Shown piece by piece: positions 50,186 to 58,795 of a DNA stretch of 64,000 bases. The stretch spans positions 58,470-122,469 of the forward strand of contig CANHRI010000001.1 in the NCBI GenBank assembly GCA_947463515.1. The letters are read 5' to 3'. Source of the DNA: Flavobacteriaceae bacterium (GTDB lineage: Bacteria > Bacteroidota > Bacteroidia > Flavobacteriales > Flavobacteriaceae). The translations under genes were made by a program, and so were the position numbers. Each line of letters starts with the position of its first letter. Position 1 is the stretch's first letter. A model generated the notes under the pieces. That model searched no databases. It was not told where the DNA came from and saw only the letters and a list, made by a program, of their open reading frames with translations.

Positions 50186-51271
50186 TTATTCTGATTTAAA
50201 CACTTTTTCTTGATGCGCTATACTTTCTTGGTGAATGGCTTTAAAGAACTGAACGATAAACTCTTCGCTCAAGCCTCTCTGCGACCCCTCTTTGACCATG
50301 CGTTCCAAGATTTCATTCCAACGTTTATTTTGTAAAACCGCTACATTCTTCGCCTTTTTCAATGCCCCGATATCTTCAGCCACTTTCATTCGTTGCCCAA
50401 TGACATCCAACAATTTAGCGTCGTAATCGTCGATTTTGACCCGAAGCTTGGTTAGTTGTTGTAAATAGTCGCTATCCGCATCATCCTCTTTACGAATGAC
50501 CAAATCAAAAATAATCTGCTTCAAACGCTTGGGGGTCACTTGCTGCGCCGCATCACTCCACGCATTATCGGGATCGCAATGGGTTTCGATAATCATCCCA
50601 TCATAGTTAAAATCCAAGGCTTGTTGGGTCACTTGAAAAATCATATCGCGCTTACCCGTGATGTGTGACGGGTCGATAATCATGGGAATATCAGGAAACT
50701 TACTCTGAAAATCGATCGCAATTTGCCACTCCGGGTTGTTGCGGTATTTGGTTTTTTCATAGGTTGAAAAACCACGATGGATCACGCCTAATTTCTTGAT
50801 TCCCGCATGGTATAAGCGTTCGACTCCACCAATCCACAAGGCTAAATCAGGATTTACGGGATTTTTGACCAAAACAATCTTCTCTGTATTTTGTAAGGCA
50901 TCGGCAATTTCTTGAACTGCAAAGGGGTTTACCGTTGTGCGTGCTCCAATCCACAACACATCAATATCGTGTGCTAAGGCTAATTTCACATGCGCTGCCG
51001 TAGCCACTTCTACCGCCATCAACAACCCGGTTTCAGCTTTGGCTTTTTGCAACCATTTTAATCCAATTTCGCCCACGCCTTCAAATCCGCCCGGACGGGT
51101 GCGGGGTTTCCAAATACCCGCGCGAAAAATCGACACTTTGGAATCTTGCAATTCACGGGCAATTTGCATCACCTGATTTTCGGTTTCGGCACTACACGGG
51201 CCCGCAATCACCAACGGATGGGGCAAATGAAAATCATCCAACCAAGTGCGCATTTCTTTTTTATTTTCCAT
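50186..51271 (-). CDS. Bifunctional 3-deoxy-7-phosphoheptulonate synthase / chorismate mutase type II
   Basis: VIAGPCSAETENQVMQIA...IDPSHITGKRDMI; C-terminal chorismate mutase helices. Confidence 0.93.
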   Translation of the reverse strand: MENKKEMRTWLDDFHLPHPLVIAGPCSAETENQVMQIARELQDSKVSIFRAGIWKPRTRPGGFEGVGEIGLKWLQKAKAETGLLMAVEVATAAHVKLALAHDIDVLWIGARTTVNPFAVQEIADALQNTEKIVLVKNPVNPDLALWIGGVERLYHAGIKKLGVIHRGFSTYEKTKYRNNPEWQIAIDFQSKFPDIPMIIDPSHITGKRDMIFQVTQQALDFNYDGMIIETHCDPDNAWSDAAQQVTPKRLKQIIFDLVIRKEDDADSDYLQQLTKLRVKIDDYDAKLLDVIGQRMKVAEDIGALKKAKNVAVLQNKRWNEILERMVKEGSQRGLSEEFIVQFFKAIHQESIAHQEKVFKSE

Positions 51272-51276
51272 AGGGC

Positions 51277-52128
51277 TTATTTTTTGATTCCGTTTAATAT
51301 TTCTTTGATACGATTCGTATGCTGCATTTCTTGATATAGAGCGTCATACTGTTCGGTTTCCAATAATTCCCGAAATCGGGACAAATTTCGGATATATTCT
51401 TGTAAAGTGGCTAAAACATTTGCTTTGTTTTGGTTAAAAATAGGCGTCCACATATCGGGCGAACTCTTCGCTAGGCGTACCGTACTTTCAAAACCGCTGC
51501 CTGCCATGTCAAAAATATCCCGCTCATCTTGCTCTTTTTCGATAACCGTTTTTCCCAACATAAACGAACTGATATGCGACAAATGGGAAACGTAAGCAAT
51601 ATGCCTATCGTGGGCCTTGGGATCCATGTACCGAATACGCATCCCTAATTTCCGAAACAACGCCATCGCGCGTTCTTGCAACCCAAAGGCGGTTTTTTCA
51701 ACTTCACAAATGATATTTGTTTTGCCTTCAAATAACCCTTGTAAAGCAGCCTTTGGCCCCGAAAATTCTGTCCCTGCAATGGGATGGGTCGCCAAAAAAT
51801 TACGGCGATTGGGATGGTATTGCACGGCCTCGCACAGGGGTTGCTTGGTCGAACCCACATCCATGACTAAGGTCGTTTCACTGACGAGATTCAAGACTTG
51901 AGGCACAACAGTCAGCGCTTTATCTACCGGCACCGAAACAATCACCATATCCATTTGGGGAATTTCCTCCCATTGTCCTTCTCGGTTCACAAGGCCAAGT
52001 TCAATCGCTTGTTGTACATGACCCGCATGGGCATCCAATCCAATGATTTCTGCCTGATCCCAAATCAAACGGATATCACGAGCGAGCGAACCGCCTATCA
52101 AACCAATTCCGATAACTGCTATTTTCAT
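51277..52128 (-). CDS. tyrA: Prephenate dehydrogenase
   Basis: IAVIGIGLIGGSLARDIR; DVGSTKQPLCEAV; FLATHPIAGTEFSGP. Confidence 0.92.
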   Translation of the reverse strand: MKIAVIGIGLIGGSLARDIRLIWDQAEIIGLDAHAGHVQQAIELGLVNREGQWEEIPQMDMVIVSVPVDKALTVVPQVLNLVSETTLVMDVGSTKQPLCEAVQYHPNRRNFLATHPIAGTEFSGPKAALQGLFEGKTNIICEVEKTAFGLQERAMALFRKLGMRIRYMDPKAHDRHIAYVSHLSHISSFMLGKTVIEKEQDERDIFDMAGSGFESTVRLAKSSPDMWTPIFNQNKANVLATLQEYIRNLSRFRELLETEQYDALYQEMQHTNRIKEILNGIKK

Positions 52129-53273
52129 TTTGTAAATCGTTGTATTACTTCCTTAATTTTTTCTTCGGTGACACAGAGTGAAAACCGAATATACCCTTTT
52201 CCGTTGCTGCCAAAAATGATGCCTGGGGTGATAAATACATGGTAGTGGTACAACCATTCATCAATCAAACTTTCGGCGTCACTCCCTTCGGGCAACTTCG
52301 CCCAAACGAAGAGTCCGACCCCCTTTCTATCGTACGTACACCCCAACAAATCGGCCAGTTGCCAAATCAGTTCCCGACGTTTGCTGTAAACGTTAAACTG
52401 TGCGTCAAACCAATCAGTACCCAGTGCCAAAGCAGCTACAGCGCCTTTTTGAATTCCTAAAAACATCCCGCTGTCCATATTGCTTTTAACTTTTAACACG
52501 GCATCGAGAAATTCGGGTTTCCCTACCACCATGCCAACCCGCCACCCCGCCATATTGAAGGTTTTGCTGAGTGAGTTGAGTTCGATTGCCACCTCAACCG
52601 CCCCTTCACAATTGAAAATTGAAATCGGGTTGTGGTGCAACACAAAACTGTAGGGGTTGTCATTGATTAAAAGTAGTTGATGTTTGCGAGCGAAATCGAC
52701 CCATTGTTGCAATAGCTTCAAACTTCCCGGCGAACCCGTAGGCATGTGTGGATAGCCGATAAAAATCATTTTTACCTTAGACAAATCCAAAGCTTCCAAA
52801 GCGGCAAAGTCGGGCAACCAATCCTGCTCCGGCTGAAGGTCGTAATACATCGCCTCAGTCTGAACTAGTTCGGTCACTGAAGCATAGGTAGGATAGCCCG
52901 GATTGGGCAACAACACTTGATCGCCTGGATTGAGAAACGCCATAGCGATGTGCAAAATTCCTTCTTTGGAACCCATTAACGGCAAAAAATCTATAGAGGC
53001 ATCGGGTGCCAATTTAAACTGGGTTTCGTAAAATTGGCGCATACCGGCGCGGAGTTCGGGAATTCCTTGATAACTCTGATATTCGTTCGCTTTGGGTAAA
53101 GCGAGTGCCTCGACTAAGGCTTGTTGCACAGAAGGGTGCGGCGGCAAATCGGGACTCCCAATACCCATATTTATCACAGGATGTCCTTGGGCGACGAGGG
53201 CTTGGACTTCTTTCAATTTGCGAGAGAAGTAATATTCCTGCACGGATTGTAAGCGATTGGCTGGGGCAATCAT
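52125..53273 (-). CDS. PLP-dependent aminotransferase class I/II
   Basis: MGIGSPDLPPHPSVQQAL; LLPNPGYPTYASVTEL; ELNSLSKTFNMAGWRVGMVVG. Confidence 0.93.
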   Translation of the reverse strand: MIAPANRLQSVQEYYFSRKLKEVQALVAQGHPVINMGIGSPDLPPHPSVQQALVEALALPKANEYQSYQGIPELRAGMRQFYETQFKLAPDASIDFLPLMGSKEGILHIAMAFLNPGDQVLLPNPGYPTYASVTELVQTEAMYYDLQPEQDWLPDFAALEALDLSKVKMIFIGYPHMPTGSPGSLKLLQQWVDFARKHQLLLINDNPYSFVLHHNPISIFNCEGAVEVAIELNSLSKTFNMAGWRVGMVVGKPEFLDAVLKVKSNMDSGMFLGIQKGAVAALALGTDWFDAQFNVYSKRRELIWQLADLLGCTYDRKGVGLFVWAKLPEGSDAESLIDEWLYHYHVFITPGIIFGSNGKGYIRFSLCVTEEKIKEVIQRFTK

Positions 53274-54094
53274 ACTAATGTATTTTGGTAAATTCCTAAT
53301 AATTTAAATGAGGAAGCCATCAAGGTGAGTAACGCAGCGGCCTTTTCAAAATCGGCACAGTCTTCAAACGTCACATCGACAAAAAAGGCATAGGTAAACG
53401 GCGATTCGATTTTGGGTAGCGATTGAATTTTGGTAAGGTTCAAACGGCAATCGCTCATTACGTTGAGCACGGCGGCCAAACTCCCGCGTTGGTGGTGGAG
53501 TTCAAACTTCACCGACGCTTTATTGATGGTATTCGAAGGCACATTGGCTTGACGCGACACGATAGCAAAACGCGTGAGGTTGTTGTTCACGGTTTGAATC
53601 TCAGGCGCAATGATTTCGAGGGAAAACAATTCAGCCGCCACCACACTTCCTATCGCGGCGATACCCTGCAATTGTTGTGCTTGTATGCGGCGTGCCGTTT
53701 CGGCAGTATCTTTATCTTCAACGAGTTTGAGGTGGGGATGTTGTTTTAAAAACTCCATGCATTGGAGCAAGGCCATGGGATGGGAATGGACTTCTTGTAG
53801 GGAAGCCAACGACTGCCCCGGCAGTGCCATCAGATTTTGTTGGATTTCCAAATACTGTTCCCCGACGATATGAAAATCATTGCGATCAATAAGGGCGTAA
53901 TTGGGTAATAATGCACCCGCAATAGAGTTTTCCAAGGCCATGACGGCTTGGGTGGCGTGACCCTGCAGTAAACTATCGGCGACGGCTTCAAACGACAGGC
54001 ATTCTACCAATTCAAAGGCATCTTGAAAATACGCAAGAGCAACTTGATGGTGGAACGAACCTTGAATTCCTTGGATGGCAATTTGTGGTTTCAT
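53270..54094 (-). CDS. pheA: Prephenate dehydratase
   Basis: IAIQGIQGSFHHQVALAYF; VMALENSIAGALLPNYALID; ACT-like KFELHHQRGSLAAVLNVM; ATG at 54094. Confidence 0.92.
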   Translation of the reverse strand: MKPQIAIQGIQGSFHHQVALAYFQDAFELVECLSFEAVADSLLQGHATQAVMALENSIAGALLPNYALIDRNDFHIVGEQYLEIQQNLMALPGQSLASLQEVHSHPMALLQCMEFLKQHPHLKLVEDKDTAETARRIQAQQLQGIAAIGSVVAAELFSLEIIAPEIQTVNNNLTRFAIVSRQANVPSNTINKASVKFELHHQRGSLAAVLNVMSDCRLNLTKIQSLPKIESPFTYAFFVDVTFEDCADFEKAAALLTLMASSFKLLGIYQNTLV

Positions 54095-54098
54095 AGGC

Positions 54099-54128
54099 AA
54101 AAAAAAATCCCGATGGGAATCGGGATTT
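54099..54128 (-). terminator. Attenuator-type terminator hairpin in the pheA leader
   Basis: Minus strand AAATCCCGATtcccATCGGGATTTTTTTTT ending a few nt before the pheA ATG. Confidence 0.75.
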
Positions 54129-54148
54129 TAGTATTGGTGCTTAATTTT

Positions 54149-54241
54149 TTACTTCTTGATGTAACACAAAACCATTCCCTTTTCCTTCGGTGAGAAGAAA
54201 TAAAAGAAATAAGTAAAATAGGCATGGAATGTGCTCGACAT
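54149..54241 (-). CDS. Phe/Tyr-rich leader peptide of the pheA operon (30 aa, absent from the ORF track)
   Basis: atgtcgagcacattccatgcctattttacttatttcttttatttcttctcaccg... = MSSTFHAYFTYFFYFFSPKEKGMVLCYIKK*. Confidence 0.75.
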   Translation of the reverse strand: MSSTFHAYFTYFFYFFSPKEKGMVLCYIKK

Positions 54242-54399
54242 AAATGATTCTCTATTGTGCTAATGTAGAAAAAAATTGGAGCCCACCCTTCGCTATGCCG
54301 AGAAAAATTTACGAAAACGATTGAAACAAATTTTAACCATTTACTGGGTGTCCTTTGCAGAAAAAATAAATCTTGCTCCATACTTTCTACTCGCATCAC

Positions 54400-54532
54400 G
54401 CGTTAAGGATGGAGGCCTTGCGAAGCTCGCCCGAGGTAACGAGGGCAGCGACGGCCGACAGCCTGACCTCGTAGGGTGAAAAACAAGCGACTTAGCGCCG
54501 TTTTTCACCCTACGAGGGAACGCCCCAAAAAA
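54400..54532 (+). other. Structured intergenic element, copy 2
   Basis: GCGTT...AACGC closing stem; terminal 17-bp perfect stem CTCGTAGGGTGAAAAAC/GTTTTTCACCCTACGAG (54468-54484/54500-54516). Confidence 0.75.
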
Positions 54533-54547
54533 TTGAATGAGAATCTG

Positions 54548-54555
54548 TACCTTTG
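54548..54555 (+). promoter_or_regulatory. Putative -7 element (TACCTTTG) upstream of gldA
   Basis: Matches TAnnTTTG 20 nt before the gldA ATG; no clear -33 element found at standard spacing. Confidence 0.4.
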
Positions 54556-54574
54556 TGTGAAATAAATTACCATC

Positions 54575-55480
54575 ATGTCTATAGAAGTGCAAGCGGTTTC
54601 GAAATATTACGGTGCGCAAAAAGCCTTGGATTCCGTATCGTTTTCTGTCCAAAAAGGAGAAATTGTGGGATTCTTGGGTCCGAACGGCGCCGGAAAATCG
54701 ACCTTAATGAAAATCCTAACCACCTATTTAAACGCTGACGAAGGTTCGGCCGCCATCAACGGACATGATGTGGTGGGGCAAGCGAAGGCCGTGCAACGAG
54801 TCGTAGGGTATTTGCCCGAACATAATCCGCTGTATTTGGACTTGTATGTTCGCGAATATTTGGCGTTTAATGCCGACGTCTATCGCATTCCGAAAGCGCG
54901 TATCGAGGAAGTGATTACGTTAACCGGTTTGACTCCTGAATCGCATAAAAAAATCGGTCAACTATCTAAAGGCTATCGGCAACGTGTGGGATTGGCCACA
55001 GCTTTGTTGCATGACCCAGAAGTTTTGATTTTGGATGAACCCACGACTGGACTTGATCCGAATCAGTTGGTAGAGATTCGCAATGTGATTCGTCAGGTGG
55101 GAAAAAATAAAACCGTGTTCTTATCTACCCACATCATGCAAGAGGTGGAAGCTTTGTGTGATCGGGTTATCATCATCAATCAGGGAAAAATCGTAACCGA
55201 CAAAAAGTTGGATAAACTGGTTGACGAAGTCACCGTTCAAGTGCTGGAAGTCGAGTTTGATCAAGACATAGAAGCGAACGTTTTGGAATCCCTCGTGGGA
55301 CTAACCCAAGTACGGAAAACCAAAGATCGCGTTTGGGAACTTACCTTTCAAACCGAGGAAGATCCACGGGTACAATTGTTTGATTTTGCTACGGCACAGG
55401 GAGTTCGTGCGTTACAAATCGTAACAAAAAGTAAAAATCTAGAGCAAATTTTCCGCGAAAAAACAACGAGTAAACGTTAA
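54575..55480 (+). CDS. gldA: Gliding-motility-type ABC transporter ATP-binding protein GldA
   Basis: MSIEVQAVSKYYGAQKALDSVSFSVQKGEIVGFLGPNGAGKSTLMKILTTYLNADEGSAAINGHDV. Confidence 0.9.
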   Translation: MSIEVQAVSKYYGAQKALDSVSFSVQKGEIVGFLGPNGAGKSTLMKILTTYLNADEGSAAINGHDVVGQAKAVQRVVGYLPEHNPLYLDLYVREYLAFNADVYRIPKARIEEVITLTGLTPESHKKIGQLSKGYRQRVGLATALLHDPEVLILDEPTTGLDPNQLVEIRNVIRQVGKNKTVFLSTHIMQEVEALCDRVIIINQGKIVTDKKLDKLVDEVTVQVLEVEFDQDIEANVLESLVGLTQVRKTKDRVWELTFQTEEDPRVQLFDFATAQGVRALQIVTKSKNLEQIFREKTTSKR

Positions 55481-56223
55481 GGATACAGCAGTTGCCCTTG
55501 GTAGGTAGTTTCTATCGCTATTAAAGGAGGCACATGGGTCAAACGTACATTTCCTGTGCTTACAATTTTACCCGAAACTTTTTGAAGCGGATGCACAAAA
55601 AGGTCGTTAGACCCACGGTGGAAAATGGCCACTTCGTCAGCAACCAGTTGGGATGCTTCGACGCGACTATCGCCAGCCCAAATCAGGTAATGTGCATGCT
55701 GCGTTTGACCGCTAAGATGAAAGCGCGCCACATTGTTGGATTGTACAACGACTTGACTATTTTGAACTTCCATAAAAAAATCGCCCGTACCCGCACCATC
55801 CACACCATCGCCATTTTCATCTAATGCAAATAATCGTAGCATAGGATAGGTTAAAACGCCATTTGAGCGAATATCTTGTTCTGTTTTGGAGTAAATTTCT
55901 TCTACATTGGGCGCGGTAATTTTTAAGATTGCCGTGCCGTATTCACGGGTCCAATTGCATTGTGTTGCATCACGTAATATCAGGCGGTTCCCGTCTTGGG
56001 CGACTTGCACGTTGTTGATGAGATTCTCCCCGGCTTCGATAAAAACCTTGTATTCGGGTCCTTGGGTGATTTCGACGCCGATGCCGCGGTTGACTTCGAT
56101 GCGTGTAAACGGACTTACGGGAACTTCCCGCAGGATACGCTGCCCTTCAGCCTCGATACAATCCATGGGACGTTCGCAGCGAATAAACAACAATACCAAA
56201 CAGCAATAGAACAACGGTTTCAT
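55477..56223 (-). CDS. Head GIN domain (DUF2807) lipoprotein-like
   Basis: Start at MKPLFYCCLV; FTRIEVNRGIGVEITQGPEYKVFIEAGENLINNVQVAQDGNRLILRD. Confidence 0.85.
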   Translation of the reverse strand: MKPLFYCCLVLLFIRCERPMDCIEAEGQRILREVPVSPFTRIEVNRGIGVEITQGPEYKVFIEAGENLINNVQVAQDGNRLILRDATQCNWTREYGTAILKITAPNVEEIYSKTEQDIRSNGVLTYPMLRLFALDENGDGVDGAGTGDFFMEVQNSQVVVQSNNVARFHLSGQTQHAHYLIWAGDSRVEASQLVADEVAIFHRGSNDLFVHPLQKVSGKIVSTGNVRLTHVPPLIAIETTYQGQLLYP

Positions 56224-56225
56224 AC

Positions 56226-57314
56226 TTATAATCGAATCCCTATGCCCCACTCGATGGCTTCGGCGAGGAACAGGTGGGTTTTTAAACTTAATGAGGAATA
56301 TACCTTCGGTGTCCAATAGTATTTGAGTCCGATACGGTCGTAAATGGGAATATCATTTTGCAAACGATCGTATACATAGTAGCCCAGTTGTGCTTCAAAC
56401 GAAAGGCGGTTGATGTACCATTCGTAACCCGCAAACAACCCTACTCTTCGGTAATCGGTATTGGGGTCAATTTGATCTTCGGGAAAGGCTGCTGACTTGT
56501 AGCGGATGAAATCTTTGACACTTTGGGTAAGAAACACATCGACTCCCAATTGGAGTCCCGACTTACGATTCAAACGCTTATCGACAAAGGCGCCCAAATG
56601 TAAAAAAGGGTATTGGCCACTATTGATAACCGAACTTTCATTGACGCCCGTGCGAACAACCACGTTGTAATGCATCTTCTGACGGTAGTTGATTGTATCT
56701 TTTGCCAGCGTGTCGATTCCTTTCTCGGTTGACTTCGGAGAACTGTAGGTGAGTCCAAGGTTGAGTCCGTATGAATTGATGCCGCTGTTGGGGGACTTGG
56801 TACGTCCGTTGGAGTAGTGGGTGAAAAGAAAACCCGCTTGCATCGTCCAAGGAGAGCGAAACAAAGGAATTTGATAGTGCAATCCTAAGTTGATGTTGGC
56901 CAACAAAGGACTCCCAAACGCTTTATTCTTGCTATTGGTGACCTTATCATAAGGCTGATTCATATAGGCCACCCCAGCCGCCGTGGTGAGTCGCAAATGA
57001 CGGTGTAGAAAAAAGAACTGAAACTGCCCGCCGACGGCCCAACTGTGTCCGAGAAAACGATTGTTGAAATCCTGATACAATAGATAAATCCCGTAATTGG
57101 GATTATCGTAGGTACGGTGCCACTCTTTGCTTCCGTGGGTTTGCCAATTATAGGCTAGCAAAATCCCTTCGGGATGCCCTTGCAAATGGTATAAGTCGGG
57201 CGTATGTGGCATAACATTCCCGCGAAACAAACTTAATTCCCATTGCGGCGAAACCCCAGGCGTTTGCGCCCATAGGAGTTGTAGTCCACACAAAAACAAA
57301 AAAATACTGCGCAT
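56226..57314 (-). CDS. Acyloxyacyl hydrolase / PagL-like outer-membrane protein
   Basis: GVSPQWELSLFRGNVMPHTPDLYHLQGHPEGILLAYN...FTHYSNGRTKSPNSGINSYGLNLGLTY. Confidence 0.8.
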   Translation of the reverse strand: MRSIFLFLCGLQLLWAQTPGVSPQWELSLFRGNVMPHTPDLYHLQGHPEGILLAYNWQTHGSKEWHRTYDNPNYGIYLLYQDFNNRFLGHSWAVGGQFQFFFLHRHLRLTTAAGVAYMNQPYDKVTNSKNKAFGSPLLANINLGLHYQIPLFRSPWTMQAGFLFTHYSNGRTKSPNSGINSYGLNLGLTYSSPKSTEKGIDTLAKDTINYRQKMHYNVVVRTGVNESSVINSGQYPFLHLGAFVDKRLNRKSGLQLGVDVFLTQSVKDFIRYKSAAFPEDQIDPNTDYRRVGLFAGYEWYINRLSFEAQLGYYVYDRLQNDIPIYDRIGLKYYWTPKVYSSLSLKTHLFLAEAIEWGIGIRL

Positions 57315-57354
57315 GGCAATGGGTTAGGTAAAGCAAATATAAAGGAAATTGGGA

Positions 57355-57410
57355 ATTATGAATTAGGAATTATGAGTTATGAATTAGGAATTAAAAGTTA
57401 TGCGTTATAA
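57355..57410. repeat. Heptamer array, 8 units
   Basis: ATTATGA ATTAGGA ATTATGA GTTATGA ATTAGGA ATTAAAA GTTATGC GTTATAA. Confidence 0.9.
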
Positions 57411-57434
57411 GCCCCCCAACCCCCAAAGGGGGAG
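57410..57434 (+). repeat. 25-bp G/C element, inverted partner at 58771-58795
   Basis: AGCCCCCCAACCCCCAAAGGGGGAG; partner differs by one base. Confidence 0.9.
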
Positions 57435-57462
57435 TTATACCTAATAAAAAACTCACCATCAG

Positions 57463-57491
57463 ACTTACGACTTACGACTTTCTGACTTACG
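57463..57491. repeat. Heptamer array ACTTACG
   Basis: ACTTACG ACTTACG ACTTTCT g ACTTACG; one phase break. Confidence 0.75.
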
Positions 57492-57557
57492 ACTACAAAA
57501 AAACCTGCCCCACCGAAGTGCAACAGGTTTCTGAATATAAAGGTTAGTTAGTAGCTA

Positions 57558-58514
57558 TTAAAATACCTCTTGAGCAATCGCCTTAATGTTGTCGGCTTTC
57601 CCCATGGAATAGTAATGCAACACGGGAACGCCCGCCGCCAAAAGTTCTTTACTTTGTTGAATGCACCATTCAATGCCAATTTGCTTCACCGCATCGTTGT
57701 CTTTGGCACGTACCACCTCCATAATCAAACTGTCGGGCAATTCCAGACTAAAGCGGTGCGGAATCAAGTTCAACTGCTTCTTTGTCGCGATTGGTTTGAG
57801 TCCGGGAATAATCGGCACCTCAATACCTGCTTTCCGACATTTATCGACAAAATCAAAAAACTTTTGGTTGTCAAAAAACATTTGCGTGATGATATAATCG
57901 GCGCCATTCTTAATTTTTTGCTTCAAAAAATGAATGTCCGAATCCAAACTGGGTGCTTCCATATGTTTTTCAGGATAGCCCGCCACACCGATACAGAAAT
58001 TGGTTTTGGCGGTATTTTTCAAGTCTTCGTCCAAATAAATTCCGCGGTTCAAATTACTAATTTGCTCCACCAAATCCGAGGCATAATGGTTCCCGTCTTT
58101 CTCAGGTTTGAAATAGGTTTCCGTTTTCAACGCATCCCCGCGCAGTGCAACCACATTGTCAATACCGAGGAAATCCAAGTCGATCAACAAGTTCTCGGTA
58201 TCTTCTTTGGTAAAGCCACCACACAATACGTGCGGAATCGCATCCACGTCGTATTTCCCTTGAATCGCGGCACAAATACCAACCGTTCCCGGACGTTTTT
58301 TGACCACTTTCTTTTGCAACAATCCGTTCTCCAACTCCTTAAATTCGTATTCCTCACGGTGATACGTCACGTCAATAAAAGGCGGTTGAAATTCCATCAA
58401 CGGATCAATCCCGTCAAAAATCGACTGGATATTCTGCCCTTTCAACGGCGGTAAAATCTCAAAAGAAAACAACGGCTTTCCTTGAGCATTTTCGATATGT
58501 TGGGTTACCTTCAT
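57558..58514 (-). CDS. metF: Methylenetetrahydrofolate reductase
   Basis: FSFEILPPLKGQNIQSIF; FIDVTYHREEYEF; DNVVALRGDALK; ITQMFFDNQKFFDFV. Confidence 0.95.
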   Translation of the reverse strand: MKVTQHIENAQGKPLFSFEILPPLKGQNIQSIFDGIDPLMEFQPPFIDVTYHREEYEFKELENGLLQKKVVKKRPGTVGICAAIQGKYDVDAIPHVLCGGFTKEDTENLLIDLDFLGIDNVVALRGDALKTETYFKPEKDGNHYASDLVEQISNLNRGIYLDEDLKNTAKTNFCIGVAGYPEKHMEAPSLDSDIHFLKQKIKNGADYIITQMFFDNQKFFDFVDKCRKAGIEVPIIPGLKPIATKKQLNLIPHRFSLELPDSLIMEVVRAKDNDAVKQIGIEWCIQQSKELLAAGVPVLHYYSMGKADNIKAIAQEVF

Positions 58515-58579
58515 TTATTTTAAATTATAAATTTTGAATTTTAAATGGGTTTATTCTAAACTACTTGTTTCAAGTTCTA

Positions 58580-58690
58580 TTTTTTTTGGGCGCGTCCCTG
58601 TGGCAGCACCTTGGTCTTTATCCGCGCGAATCGGTATCCACAGGGTCGGGTCATCCGCGGTGCACGGCACCTTGCTTCTACCCCTCGCGC
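58580..58690 (-). other. Structured intergenic element, copy 3
   Basis: Minus strand GCGCGAGGGGTAG...GACCCGACCCTGTGG...CCACAGGGACGCGCCCAAAAAAAA. Confidence 0.72.
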
Positions 58691-58723
58691 ACTCCCTGCA
58701 CCCATCACCCCCGAAGTATCGGA

Positions 58724-58765
58724 ACTAATCACTAGTCACTAATTACTAATCACTAGTCACTAGTC
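58724..58765. repeat. Heptamer array, 6 units ACTARTY, preceded by CCGAAGTATCGG
   Basis: ACTAATC ACTAGTC ACTAATT ACTAATC ACTAGTC ACTAGTC. Confidence 0.92.
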
Positions 58766-58770
58766 ACTAT

Positions 58771-58795
58771 CTCCCCCTTTGGGGGCTGGGGGGCT
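58771..58795 (-). repeat. 25-bp G/C element, inverted partner of 57410-57434
   Basis: Minus strand AGCCCCCCAGCCCCCAAAGGGGGAG. Confidence 0.9.

Noticed and set aside
54091-54399. 102-aa ORF upstream of pheA
   Set aside because: Its frame runs through the terminator and has no recognisable domain; the aromatic leader in another frame explains the region better.
54341-54652. 103-aa minus-strand ORF over the structured element
   Set aside because: Coding of the repeat and hairpin region is an accident of its GC-rich sequence; overlaps the gldA start.
57570-58454. 294-aa plus-strand ORF antisense to metF
   Set aside because: Shadow of metF; Ile/Phe/Arg-rich with no recognisable family.
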